From Bryum argenteum (lineage: Eukaryota; Streptophyta; Bryopsida; Bryales; Bryaceae): 64,000 nt of DNA. The translations under genes were made by a program, and so were the position numbers. The notes under the pieces were generated by a model. The model was not told the origin of the DNA, did no database searches, and was given only the letters and a program-made list of their open reading frames with translations. The stretch spans positions 16,810,345 through 16,874,344 of the forward strand of contig CM073326.1 of NCBI GenBank assembly GCA_037043015.1. The letters are read 5' to 3'. Positions 22,457-33,115 of this stretch are shown here, piece after piece. How positions within the stretch are numbered: the first letter of the stretch is position 1; each line of letters opens with the position of its first letter.

Positions 22457-23839
22457 TCAGCTATCTGTCTCCATGTCCGTAGCCTTCTCTGCCTGCTCTT
22501 TTAAGAAGTTTCGGCTCTGCTGGAAGTACTGGTTAGGATGATTAATACCATCACAAGCGCACGAGTGGGCACCTTCAAATGTAGCTGCACACGCTAACTG
22601 ATAATGACGACCCCTAGTTTTCTCCATCACCTCATCAATAACTTTCGGGGTCAGCCGCATCCCTGAGAGAGCAGCATGAAGATTCTCAGCGCTAAAATGC
22701 CGATATGGACAACCATGATGATCTCCCACGCCAGGATTTGACATGATGATATACATACAAGAGTAAGGGGTATAATCAGCACGTTTCCCCTCCTTGCCAT
22801 AGTTATGGCGCACATTATAAGCATACTCCTTGTCAAACTTCTCGGCTGGCATCCTGGGCGCAAAAGCCCCTCTCCAAAAAGCCAACGCATCTTCCAGCTT
22901 CAATCCAATCCCCTTCAAGAACAATCCAAGCTGCTGGCGACCACCATAACGAAGATGATGATCCTCTAACAACTTCACATACAGATGCCGCATACACAGC
23001 GGGAAAGACCGCATCGCCGCGGCGTTCAAATCCTCCAAAGCCACCTGTGAACCCGATGCAGTCTTCGAAAAATCCGGCGCCAAGTAACGCTTACTCAAAC
23101 TTTCCAAAATCGGAGTCAACCGATCTTCCTCCTGTGCAGCGAACATCGCTGTCCAATTACGATTCGTAAGCACCAACGATTGCGACAGCATCGACCGAAA
23201 GTGATTAGCAACTATAGTCACCAACTGATCTCTCGGCACATACGCAAATCCCTGGTGGATATAAACCTTCCGAGTGGCAACAAGCTCTAAAACCTCCTCG
23301 AATGGAACCTTATAAAACGCCATTTCGCCAATTGCGGCCACAGTCTGCTTACAAGAACGCATCACTTGACTAAGCTTCTCCTTCACACCTTCAAATTCCG
23401 CAGAACTAATAACCTTATAAGGTAACTTGTGATCCTCAATGAAAGCTTTCTGAGCCTCAGGAGTTTCACTCCGGAACCGAAACTTGAATAGAGAAGTCTC
23501 CATTTCCAGAAACCATCGCCGAAGCTCCTCGGTTCGGCAATGGACTAAGCGCAAAACGAAATGTGAGATGACGTCCTTCTGCTGCTGCCCCTCGGAATGT
23601 ACTGTTCGCATGTGCTTGCTCCAAAGGTTTAGTACTGCGATCTCGACGTCAGTGGCTTGCTTCCCTCGTGACCGATTTTCCTCTATGGCAATCAAGACTC
23701 GTAACCGGTCTAAAGCGTACTGTTCGAAATCCTCGAGAGAGACGTCTGCCTCTGGTGCCACTTGGTACATTGATACGCGGCTGCCGAGCGAGGGGGGCTT
23801 CAACCCCGCTCCTACTGAGACTCTGCGCTTGAACTCCAT
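22457..23839 (-). CDS. PRI2: DNA primase large subunit
   Basis: Fe-S subunit of the DNA polymerase alpha-primase complex, which makes RNA primers in S phase. Single-exon frame, 460 residues from the first ATG (23839, MEFKRRVSVGAGLKPPS); the upstream in-frame codons have no ATG. The N-terminal half carries the primase-binding domain (SMYQVAPEADVSLEDFEQYALDRL...). The C-terminal domain has four cysteines in the conserved contexts SFPLCMRHL, HHGCPYRHF, YQLACAATF and CACDGINHPNQYF, expected to hold a 4Fe-4S cluster. RHNYGKEGKRADYTPYSC is a further family hallmark. Plant homologues I know have several introns, so the intronless form is unusual and may reflect retroposition, though E2F sites are present upstream. 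Confidence 0.95.
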   Translation of the reverse strand: MEFKRRVSVGAGLKPPSLGSRVSMYQVAPEADVSLEDFEQYALDRLRVLIAIEENRSRGKQATDVEIAVLNLWSKHMRTVHSEGQQQKDVISHFVLRLVHCRTEELRRWFLEMETSLFKFRFRSETPEAQKAFIEDHKLPYKVISSAEFEGVKEKLSQVMRSCKQTVAAIGEMAFYKVPFEEVLELVATRKVYIHQGFAYVPRDQLVTIVANHFRSMLSQSLVLTNRNWTAMFAAQEEDRLTPILESLSKRYLAPDFSKTASGSQVALEDLNAAAMRSFPLCMRHLYVKLLEDHHLRYGGRQQLGLFLKGIGLKLEDALAFWRGAFAPRMPAEKFDKEYAYNVRHNYGKEGKRADYTPYSCMYIIMSNPGVGDHHGCPYRHFSAENLHAALSGMRLTPKVIDEVMEKTRGRHYQLACAATFEGAHSCACDGINHPNQYFQQSRNFLKEQAEKATDMETDS

Positions 23840-24029
23840 CTCAACAACCCTAACCCCCCGCCGAAATCTCTCGAGTTTCCTTAATGTCTTTAGAAGCAAA
23901 CGGACATCGAGTATACGGACAATCTACTCAAGGAAAACGCCATTACAATGAGGATTGTAAGCAGATCGCGATCAATGCTGTGAAGCTCTAGAACGGAGTG
24001 GATCAGGCACCGGCGAAGGAGACGACGTT

Positions 24030-24067
24030 TTTGGCGGGAGTTTCGGTTCGTTGAAAAATGGCGGGAA
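24030..24067. promoter_or_regulatory. Two E2F-like sites upstream of PRI2
   Basis: tttggcgggag at 24030-24040 and aatggcgggaa at 24058-24067, about 190-230 bp upstream of the start codon. They match the E2F/DP consensus TTTSSCGS exactly (first) or nearly (second), as expected for an S-phase gene. Confidence 0.75.
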
Positions 24068-24069
24068 GT

Positions 24070-25366
24070 GATTCGGCTTTTCATTTGAAGGCCACGGTCT
24101 TCGATCGGGGTTCTTTGAGGTTCGTTGAGATGTAGAGTAGTGTATGTCCGTGGAGGAAACTTTGAGTAGAGGGTGAAATTAAGCTAGTTTAGAGGTCGGC
24201 AGGAATAAAGTGGCTTCTTTTGAACTATTCTGGATGTGAGTTTTCAATGTACATAAAGTAAATGGTGTAAATTCATTGGCCATAGAGGAGAATCGCCATA
24301 GGTAGGTCATTTGATACTTTCATGTGGTATAGTCTTTGTTTATGGACTCTTTATGATCATTCTGTGAAAATATCGTATGACCTATCTACTTTTGTGTTGA
24401 TATGTAGTTCCTAGTTTCTATCTAAATGAAGATGAACAACTTTCTAGTTAATGATTTTAGATTGCAAATTTCATGTTGGTAGTAATCTCACTTCAAAGTG
24501 AAAATGGTAGTTTTCTGTAACCTATTTTGCACGCTAAAATGTTATGATCTTGCAATCTATAAGGTCCCAAGAGTCAAGTTTTGGTCCACATGATATACAA
24601 CAAGTCTATTACAAGTTTGTGCAATTGAGATCTCAGCAGTAACTTATTTATATTTTCATTAGTAGCTTATTTTTATTTTCATCAGTGTGATTTTTTCCAA
24701 AAATGAGTTTTTAACACCTTTGGGGGTTAATAACTCACTGTCTGAAGCAAGACTATTTTAACATCAAATGCTATATGCAATTTCAAAGAGTTTGAATTCA
24801 TACAAAGGCCATTCCGTCAGTAAAGCCTGGTTCCTTTGACCAACCCGCGTAACAAGTTGCTGGCCAGACTTGAAAACCACCTCCAAACCGACTTTCCCAA
24901 CAAATTTCTCTCAAGATGCAACTAAAACAATACAGATCTCACCAATGCTTCAATATACAAATTTCAAACCGAGCTCCAGCTTGTGGATACCGAGGGGCCG
25001 GGCAATTATAGCCTTGAATGAAGGCGAACAAAGGTCAACCTATCAACTCCGAGCTTGGTCATCAATCAAGCATGACCCCACTGCCTGTTCTCTATCACTC
25101 ATTGCAGCCTATCCAACAAGGGCAACGATTGTTGGCAGTGTTCAAATTGCAAGGATTACTCAAATTTGGCCTACTCAACAGCACTCACACTATCAGCGAG
25201 TGCTCCATTTAACATACATCTGACCTATAGTAAAGAGTACAAACAGAAAGGGCATAAATAAACTAAGAACTCGAAAGCTCAAGCAGTTCATGTTCGCTGC
25301 AACAGCTTGAGGTAAGCTCAAAGAATCACCTGATTTTAGTATGAGAATGAGCTGAAGGGGCTTGCA
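24070..25366. other. Intergenic, no gene seen
   Basis: AT-rich DNA. The right 250 bp probably hold the 3' untranslated region of the DHHC gene. Confidence 0.65.
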
Positions 25367-26278
25367 CTAATACTCTTGACCTTCCAGATCTGATCTTATG
25401 GGATAGTCAAGCCCATTCAAAGCAGTGATCTTTCTCAAATCTTCCTTGTCATACAAAGGAAGAAACCAGTAGAGCTTCCGGGTGCCGAACACCTGTTCAA
25501 AGTTCCGCTTCCACCCTAAATCAAACATCCACCTCGTTGATGACTTCTTCTCATAAGCTTCAATGGTAGTGGTGTTCCCACCAACAAGGGAGATGTGCAT
25601 GATGAGAAACCCTAGCACACTCAAGGCGAATGCCATGTTGAGGACAAACCCGAGGAAAGTGGCCACAAGAGAGCCAGGGATGGCAGCTTCCTCCACGTCT
25701 CCGAAAAAGGCAATGAACGATGGCAACAGAGAAGCTGTCACCAGAGAGGTTTCCAGAAGAGTATACAAAAGGAAGAGTAAAAAGAACTTGTAGTTACAAG
25801 CTCCAACGCAGTTCACCACCCATACACAGTGATGATCCATCTTGAGAATGCACCGGCCGCAGACGGAGCAGTGATGGCACCGGGGAGGCTTAAACTGGGA
25901 GCATTTCCGGCAATAACGAGCACGACTGCCTTGACTCATAGTTGGAATCTTAGCTGAATCAGAGCTCTGTGTCAATGGCATGGAAGGAACCTCCAGATCC
26001 TCGTCGGATGTCGACGGGCGCCATGTCGATGGTACACCACCTGGATCAGTGAAGACGACCGAGAAATAGGACCAGAGTAGCATCGCCAGGAGAAAGTGGA
26101 AAAGGAAGAGCACCAGAAGCGCAGTGAATGTGGCGCTCCCGCCTTTTGATACTTCAGGGCCGTAATTAGTTATCACCACGGCGTAGTATGATACTCCGAC
26201 TACTGCAAGGACTACCAACACCATTATTGATCCCACCGCCTTCAGGCCCGTGCAAAACTTGAACACATTCCACGCCAT
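25367..26278 (-). CDS. DHHC S-acyltransferase (PAT13/14-like)
   Basis: Palmitoylates cysteines of membrane-associated proteins, probably at Golgi or vesicle membranes. 303 residues in one exon from the ATG at 26278 (MAWNVFKFCTGLKAVGSIMV, the typical start of the plant PAT13/PAT14 type). Two transmembrane segments near residues 14-36 and 50-75, then the DPG motif (FTDPGGVPSTWRPST), the Cys-rich domain (RYCRKCSQFKPPRCHHCSVC) with catalytic DHHC (KMDHHCVWVVNCVGACNYKF), two more membrane segments, a TTxE motif (GGNTTTIEAYEKK) and the C-terminal NFEQVFG. All zinc ligands and the active Cys are present. Close plant relatives have introns, so the single exon is unusual. Confidence 0.95.
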   Translation of the reverse strand: MAWNVFKFCTGLKAVGSIMVLVVLAVVGVSYYAVVITNYGPEVSKGGSATFTALLVLFLFHFLLAMLLWSYFSVVFTDPGGVPSTWRPSTSDEDLEVPSMPLTQSSDSAKIPTMSQGSRARYCRKCSQFKPPRCHHCSVCGRCILKMDHHCVWVVNCVGACNYKFFLLFLLYTLLETSLVTASLLPSFIAFFGDVEEAAIPGSLVATFLGFVLNMAFALSVLGFLIMHISLVGGNTTTIEAYEKKSSTRWMFDLGWKRNFEQVFGTRKLYWFLPLYDKEDLRKITALNGLDYPIRSDLEGQEY

Positions 26279-27053
26279 CGCTGGAGACGGTCCTCCTCCT
26301 TGCAGGTCTGCTAATAGCACTCGCTTCACTGTCCTGCTATGTATCGCCAGCTTTTCCTACCTCCTATCGCACCTTCATTCCTTCAAATTCGACTCCCAAC
26401 CTGCTCACGCACTAATCACGAAAATCAAAACCCTAGGAACACATCCTCTCCCCCCTACCGACAGCAATATCACTGCCAAATTGTCAGCAAGGAGCAGGAG
26501 AGCAATAAGAGGCTACCGAATTGTGAGAAAAGGGGAGCGAGAAGGGGGCTTACATGAGTGGGAGTAGGTGAGTAGTATGTGGAGGACATATGGGAGCTGC
26601 GTGCAAGCAGAGCCATGGATGGATCCAACAAGAACGCGTTGAAAAACAGAGTTAGGGTTTGGTGGATCCCGACTGAAGGTTTCTTCGCCATCTGCTTCCT
26701 CCAGTACCTCGGAGGGTGATGACGACGACGACTACGACCGGACTAAATATAAAGGGCGACTTCTCTTATGTCACACTTGGACCTCGTGCTGTTTTACGGA
26801 TCAGTGACTTTTACAGTAAGGATCTACCGATTTGTCGACAAATAAGGTGGGAACACCTGAAACCTACCTACCGTGCATGTAAATCAATCAGATCTATTAC
26901 TATGGAAGATTTGAGGTATGAAATCTAGGCTTCTAAGGTTGGTGTTGACTTTTTACAATATGTTTGGTATGACGAATTTTTCTTTGTTATAGGAATTTTA
27001 TTTGGATAAAATGTGGTGGATAATGGTTATGAGGATGTAGATGAACAATAAGA
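26279..27053. other. Upstream region of the DHHC gene; no other gene
   Basis: 26279-26700 is the probable promoter and 5' leader, including a single telobox-like aaaccctagg (26430). The remaining part is AT-rich and without ORFs that I can support. Confidence 0.55.
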
Positions 27054-27055
27054 TA

Positions 27056-27157
27056 CTCCCTCCGTCCCAGTATAATTGTCCAGTAGGTTTTTTCACATCT
27101 ACCTCTTAAGGTAAATGTGAGAGAACTTAGTGGACAATTATAATGGGACAGAGGGAG
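27056..27157. mobile_element. Stowaway-type MITE, 102 bp
   Basis: Begins ctccctccgtcccagtataa and ends with its near-exact inverse (cagagggag), a roughly 40-bp inverted repeat on each side. Flanked by TA (27054-27055 and 27158-27159), as for Tc1/mariner-derived Stowaway elements, whose hallmark start is CTCCCTCCGTCCC. Confidence 0.95.
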
Positions 27158-27505
27158 TACTTCCAAAGTGCCTTGAAAGAAATACTATAAATTATCTTTG
27201 TATCCAATTATGATATTTTCATAGATTAGTAGAATATACGGTGTGATCCTCAAAAAGTATACAAATCTCAAATAGGGATTGGTAAACTCATTAGGGAGTG
27301 GTCAAAGAAAAACTATTTTGGAGAATGTGCAAAGTATGTAAGAGATTGGGCCAATTCAAAAAACCATATTAAATATATCTTACGTTCGGTATGCACTTGG
27401 AGGTACAAAATGATGAAAATGAAATTCTCAAGCACTTTCGGGAAATATCCGGTCACATCTTTTGTTCTTGTAAGTGAAGAGTCACTTTCCAATGTGGCAT
27501 CTAGC

Positions 27506-27932
27506 TGTCACGGACATACACAAGAAGTTTCTAGAAGGTTCTTCTAAAATATTCTCTGAAGATTCCATAAAAGATTCCTCGAAGATTCCTTGAAGATTCC
27601 CTGTGTCACGGCCACGTACTAGGTGGACAACTTAGGAAGGTTCTAGAAGGTTCTAGAAGCTTCCGGAAACTTCTGGAAGTTCCTGGAAGTCTCTGGAAGT
27701 TTTTGGAAGGTCCTTGAAGGTCCTAGGTTGAGGAAGGTTCTGGAGAACCTTCTTCTTAGCTAGTATATATAGGAGTCGAGGCTGAGGGCAACCTCAGTCT
27801 CGACAACGCATCTCTTGGAGCTCTAGCTCATCTCTCTTGTTGTTGTTCGTGTACTCTTCTTGTTAATTCAAGCTCCTGTCAGTTCTTGTTAGTTTCCACA
27901 TATTCTTATCATCTGTTTCCGTGTCCCTGACA
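27506..27932. mobile_element. Solo LTR, 427 bp, with 5-bp TSD
   Basis: Starts tgtcacggaca and ends tgtccctgaca, an 11-bp imperfect terminal inverted repeat with TG...CA ends. Flanked by identical ctagc (27501-27505 and 27933-27937). No retrotransposon interior or second LTR lies on either side, so it is a solo LTR left by recombination. It contains a heat-shock-element array, then TATATATA at 27764-27771 and a probable transcription start about 30 bp later. Confidence 0.9.
27524..27724 (+). promoter_or_regulatory. Heat-shock-element array in the LTR
   Basis: GAA occurs every 10 bp from 27636 to 27718 (nine times) and TTC fills the alternate half in the first four repeats, giving GAAnnTTCnn in register, the HSF-binding pattern. 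A second, shorter run is at 27524-27541 (GAAGTTTCTAGAAGGTTC). The TATA box is 40-50 bp downstream. Confidence 0.88.
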
Positions 27933-27937
27933 CTAGC

Positions 27938-29547
27938 TTGGCAAGGCAAGTAATGTAGTTAGTATGGTTAGGCACCAATAGAGATAGAGATAGAGATACA
28001 GTGTTGCCTTTGTATAGAAGAAATTATGTGAAACTGCAGTGTGGTGTTGCAATTACACAAATTTAGCTCAAAAGGGCTATAATCTACCCAAGGATAAGGA
28101 TACGGTGCCGCCTTTCAAAGATAGAAAGAACTTTCCGAAACTGGAGTTACACAACTTTAACTATTAACTGCCTAACTTGTAGCGTCTCTATGTTCACTTC
28201 CCTCGTCTTGGTAGTCGTGTGCACTTCACTCCGCTGGTTTCACAAGCAAGCTATTTGATAGATGAAGAATCTTGGCAAATCAACGCCTTCTTCTTGGAAT
28301 CATCGGAAATATTGCATTCATTTTATATCAATTATAAATATTGTAAGTTCAAATGAAGTCTAACAAGCTCATCATCAAGCTTTCAAATTCTGGTTATTTT
28401 TATTATTGAAACCTTAGTTTAATGAATGACATGATGATAAATATTGAATACTTTTTAAAGATTCAAACATCAACTTCCATAAAAGAGTACTTGACATCAT
28501 GAACCTAATCACTTCAAAAGTATGGCCACAATACTTCATGAAGTCATGTAGCCGACACGTTTGTTTGTTTGCCATGAAAACAATATAGCCTTTCTTTCAT
28601 ACTAAAGTACATCTCCTCTCACTCCTTAAATTTCATAAGTAATTCCTCCCTCTTACTTCAAACAAAATGAAAAATTGAAATATGTATAGATAAAATCTCC
28701 AAATAGAGTCTAGCCAAATTTAAGGGCGGGATTATACTTTTTTCAAAAAATAAAATGATAGAATTTAGTCAAGCGTAATTGGGTGCTTGTTATTAGAAGG
28801 TACTTCTTTGATTGTACTATGTTCAAGAACAACAATGTCCCTCCATCAAAATATGTCAGGTATAATATCTTTTCCATCGAAAAAATTATAAGGGATTTTC
28901 ATTCCAACCTCAAACAACAAAAGCCCCTAAGTCAAGATTCATACATTCAAAGATTAAAACAAAAATAAATAAAAAATGAAACAACAAGTAAATGAACATG
29001 GTACTAAGGAATGATGAACTTAAAATGAAAAAACCCAGAATAGCTATAATATTTACCAATGTTAATAAAATATGATGTAAAATTGGTAGATCATGAATAA
29101 GTTTGGAAATCCTTGTATTGATTCAGAACCAAAATTGTAGCAACAAGAAACTACTTAGTCGCATTGACTGAGAAGTAGCGATGGCCTCAAACATTATTTC
29201 CTATATCACTTCTTGTCACACTATTCTATACCTTTATTTACTCTCGATGCTTTTGTTACCTCAATTGTTGTTCTCAACCTTCCAGTAGTTACCAGACACA
29301 TTACCAACTACAGTACTCAGAACTTTTCAAGATAACTCATTCTTGCAACAACCTTCTCTTAGCAATTCCAAATTCCAAAGTGCTTCTTCCTCCATCATTG
29401 AGTTTATCAAAGATCCATCACTCAATTCATCAAAGATCCATCACTCATCAAAGATCCATCACTCAATTCATCGAAGATCGTGCAGAATGAAAACATTCAT
29501 GCCACAACTCCCCATTACGGGACAAACTCTCGAATAGAGATCCTCAA
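27938..29547. other. AT-rich intergenic, no gene seen
   Basis: No ORF is supported. 29397-29485 has a short tandem of tcatcaaagatccatcactc. Confidence 0.65.
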
Positions 29548-29796
29548 TCAATGAAAAAGTGGTTGGTGATTGAGAGAATGTGGCCCCAACTCGTTCCTCA
29601 TGCCTGCACCTCCTTTGGCCACCTTCACAGAATTCACGAGCTTCATTTCATTCAGCGAAGCCATCTTCTCCAGCATCGTAGAAACTTCGGCCACGATCCA
29701 ATCCTCATTGTAGGACAACAGGAATGTCCGCACTACTGGGTACGATTCCACTTCGTCTCCAATCTCGCTGTCGCCACCTTCAATCCAGCGCGCCAT
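29548..29796 (-). CDS. Small ORF, hypothetical (82 aa)
   Basis: ATG start in good context, acidic N-terminus and a helix-like stretch (NEDWIVAEVSTMLEKMASLN). Its composition looks more coding than its surroundings. I recognise no domain. It is divergent from the HDAC gene. It could be a truncated gene or a chance frame. Confidence 0.3.
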   Translation of the reverse strand: MARWIEGGDSEIGDEVESYPVVRTFLLSYNEDWIVAEVSTMLEKMASLNEMKLVNSVKVAKGGAGMRNELGPHSLNHQPLFH

Positions 29797-30180
29797 GGCG
29801 AGCTTTACAACCCATTTTCAAGCGACATTGTGAGGACGTCGCTCGAGGTACTCAACCAATTTCAAACCCTTCGATGTCTTTCTTGGCTCACTTCTATGAG
29901 TTCCATCCAAAACACTCTGAGCATGTTAGAACCCACACTTCCATTCCGAACATTTCAGCTACCAATTCGAATTCAAAAAGTGATCAGGGTCAGAAAATCG
30001 AAAGTATTCTCGTTGTTATATGCAAAATTTCGGGTTGTAAGTTAGGATTCAGGGTTTTAGTGCTCTATAGTCAATGCATTCAATCAAATGGAGCAAAGAA
30101 AGTCGATAGTAGCTTACCTACGAAGGAATTTTTATTACTTGGGTGAAAGAGTACTGCTCCAATTGGAATAGTATCAGATA

Positions 30181-32519
30181 TTGAGAATAAGAAGATGGTG
30201 GGAATTAGGGTTTTACAGATTGAGGAGTACCAGAAGCTTTTCTCAAGCGGGTGTAGAAGTTCAGAAGGCAGAAATCGAAGCAAAAGCAGAGAATGCTCCA
30301 CGAGATGGGCTGCTGGCTTATTACGCTGATCACTTCGAGGTCCCTCTTCCCGAGGGCCACAGATTTCCAATGACCAAGTGAGCATACACGAGCACCTTAA
30401 CGCTATTGCCAATGCTGATGACATACTAAAAATACTCAATCTCACTTGCAGGTATCGCGCTACGCGCTTGTTGTTGGAGGGAGACGCACAACTGCGTGAT
30501 ATTCTCGTGACATTGCCGGCTTCTGAAGCATCTATCGACGATGTTTGTTTGGTACATGATGAAGGGTATCATCTCTTTGCAACATTCTTTTAGAGCATCA
30601 GCTACATTGTATCAATTCAAGATGAGAAAAAGCAGGAGGATGACATGAATGGATTGCCATGTGATGTTTTAAATGCAGATATGTTCAGAGGTTCATTTCG
30701 GGAGGATTGACAGAGAAGGAGCAACGTACCGTAGGCTTTCCTTGGAGTTTTGAACACCGAGCGCGCTCTCTTGCTTCAACAGGGTATGCATCACTTATAA
30801 TGATCGATAATCTGAAAAGTAAAAACAACATGAATGCTGATTTGAATGCTTCGACAGGGGCACGTTGGCGGCCATGCATGCAGTGATGCAAGGCAACAGA
30901 AGAGTGGCAGCCAACATTGCAGGAGGAACACACCACGCTTTTGCAGGCCATGGGGAGGGTTTTTGTAAGTACGTAATTCTCTAGACTATCTTGAACAATC
31001 ATTTGCAAATGCTTGAAGCATCATGTATGGCTTACGGTTCAGGGTTAAAGGTAACCCGCTCAATAATGGCTCAGTTTCAGCATAGGAAATCTATAGTGAC
31101 AATGTAAGCTTTTTTCTTGGTTCCTGAGCAAAGTAAGTAGAAAAGATAGATTAAGTGGAATCATCATCTTTGGACTCTTCTACAATTTACTATGAATTTT
31201 TGAAGCTGGACTTATAAGTGTTTTTAAAATGGTGCTTGGTGTGAGTACAATTTAAATTGATTCACGAGGCTATTATGGATCACGAGCTATTATGGATAAC
31301 GAGGCCATTATGTTCCTCTGGGTGAATAAGCCTATTAGTACTGCTCCATTGTCGAGCACTCAACCTCAACTGATAGATACTTTTCTCATTGCAGGTGTGT
31401 TCAATGATATTGCTGTAGCTTCTGCGGTATGTTTAAGAGACTACCCTACCAAGTGCAATTTGCAAGCTCCAATTCTCGTTGTTGATCTCGATGTTCATCA
31501 GGTAGACAGTCCCTCAACACTATCATATGTTTTGATTCGAAACTAGTTACTGCATTTGGTTCAAGTAATAAATTGCACTTTTGATAGGGAAATGGGACAT
31601 CCAAGTTGTTCGAGAATGACGATCGTGTAATAACGTTCGACATGCATGGGGCTGGCAACTATCCATGGAAAACAAAGACGAAATCAAACTACGATATTGG
31701 TCTTCCTGATGACACAGGAGACGAAGCCTACTTATCAACACTTGCGGAATGGTTGCCGCATCTTATTGAGCTTCATGAACCGAGCTTGGTGTTTTTTCAG
31801 GTACTGCATCGTTTTACTTCTTTTCAGGAAAGTGAATATTCGACATTGCTCATGAAGCCGCCGCTTGCTTGTTGTCTTGCAGGCCGGAGTAGATGCTCTT
31901 AAAGAAGATAGCTTCGGCCGTCTTGCCATGACCAGGTAAACTCAGCTTTTCCGTATATTGGCCATTTGTAAGCAACTAAGGTAGACGGTGATAAATCTAT
32001 GCTTCTTCTTAAACCGCTCGCACTAAACTCTTGCCTCTAAAAGTAGGATGTAGCCCATGTGCACATGGAGTAGAGTGATATGGTGCAGGTCATTTTTCTC
32101 AAAAATATCACAAAGATATCGAAACTTCATTTCTAATCGAAGACTGTTGGTTCATGGATCCGACGGTTTAATTTCTCATCAAATAGGGGGTGTTACATTG
32201 TGCAGACAAGGGCTGTTAAAGCGTAACAACATGGTGTACAGTGCTTGCATTGAGCGTAACCTTCCATTGGTGATTACCATGGGTGGAGGTTACTCTCGTC
32301 CTAGTGATGGTAAGTGTTTGCTTTGTGCATTTCTGAAAGGATTAGTTTCATATCATCGAGATAAGATTAGCAGGTTTAAATTCGAGGGTTATCTTTGAAT
32401 ATATGTCTGACTCATTCGCTATTGGTTGTGCAGCATCCATAGAAGCTCATGCTGATGTTTATCGATCTGCCGCTTTAAGGTACAGTGCTGCTCAAGTTCC
32501 ATTGCGAGTCCATAAATGA
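30181..32519 (+). CDS. Bacterial-type histone deacetylase (AcuC-like)
   Basis: Zn-dependent deacylase of the arginase fold. Nine exons are visible: ~30181-30377, 30452-30565, 30679-30783, 30858-30964, 31395-31501, 31588-31800, 31883-31935, 32206-32309, 32434-32519, all in phase. Motifs: LPEGHRFPMTKYR (N-terminal signature of cyanobacterial and class-IV-like HDACs), GGTHHAFAGHGEGFCVFND (His-His), VVDLDVHQGNGT (Zn Asp and His), FFQAGVDALKEDSFGRL (second Zn Asp), MGGGYSR (catalytic Tyr). All catalytic residues are present. It is not HDA2, whose motifs differ. The start is missing: an in-frame stop at 30169 precedes exon 1 with no ATG, so a 5' exon (perhaps encoding a targeting peptide) must be upstream or the gene is 5'-truncated. 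Confidence 0.88.
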
Positions 32520-33115
32520 ATAGCATACATAGGATGCTGATGTTTCTCTCATTCTTCGAGGCACAATCATAAGGGCCTTCAAATTTCTTACTGCAAAATT
32601 CTTTGAGTAATGTGTGTTATGTATCCGCGCACTTTAGTATTTAGTGTTTGAATCAGAATCTGGCATGCTTTAAATATTTTGAGAAAAAGTATTCATTATC
32701 ATGTCCACGTGAGTTTTATCACTAATCGAGGGATGGACAAACCAAGCAATTGATGAATGTGCAAGGAGCAAGGAAGAAACTCATGTGTTTTGGACACTCC
32801 CAAATAACAAGTGCAATGTCAAATTCTTTACGGAAAATAGCAAATGTTAGAGAATATGTTTATTGTGATTACAAAAGATCGGACATTGTTGAAACATTGT
32901 GTGATTCAAGCTAGGTTGGAGTTTGTGATTAGAGTTTGTGATTGAGTTTGTATGCAGTAATACATAAATTTTTTGATATGTTGTATAATGGATACAAGAA
33001 GTATGTTGTATACTTCGTTATGAAGAGAAGTTACAAATGATGAACTTAAGTCATCAACAAAATGGATTTTTAGTCGCAGTCAACATCCTATCTCTAGAAA
33101 CATGACTCCCTTGTA
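32520..33115. other. Intergenic, no gene seen
   Basis: 3' untranslated DNA of the HDAC gene and the 3' flank of the zinc-finger gene. AT-rich. Confidence 0.6.

Noticed and set aside
23840..23899. Upstream extension of PRI2 (20 codons)
   Set aside because: Its first codon is TTG; no ATG before 23839, and the family starts near MEFKRR.
26279..26329. Upstream extension of the DHHC gene
   Set aside because: The first codon is GTG and the conserved start is MAWNVFKFC at 26278.
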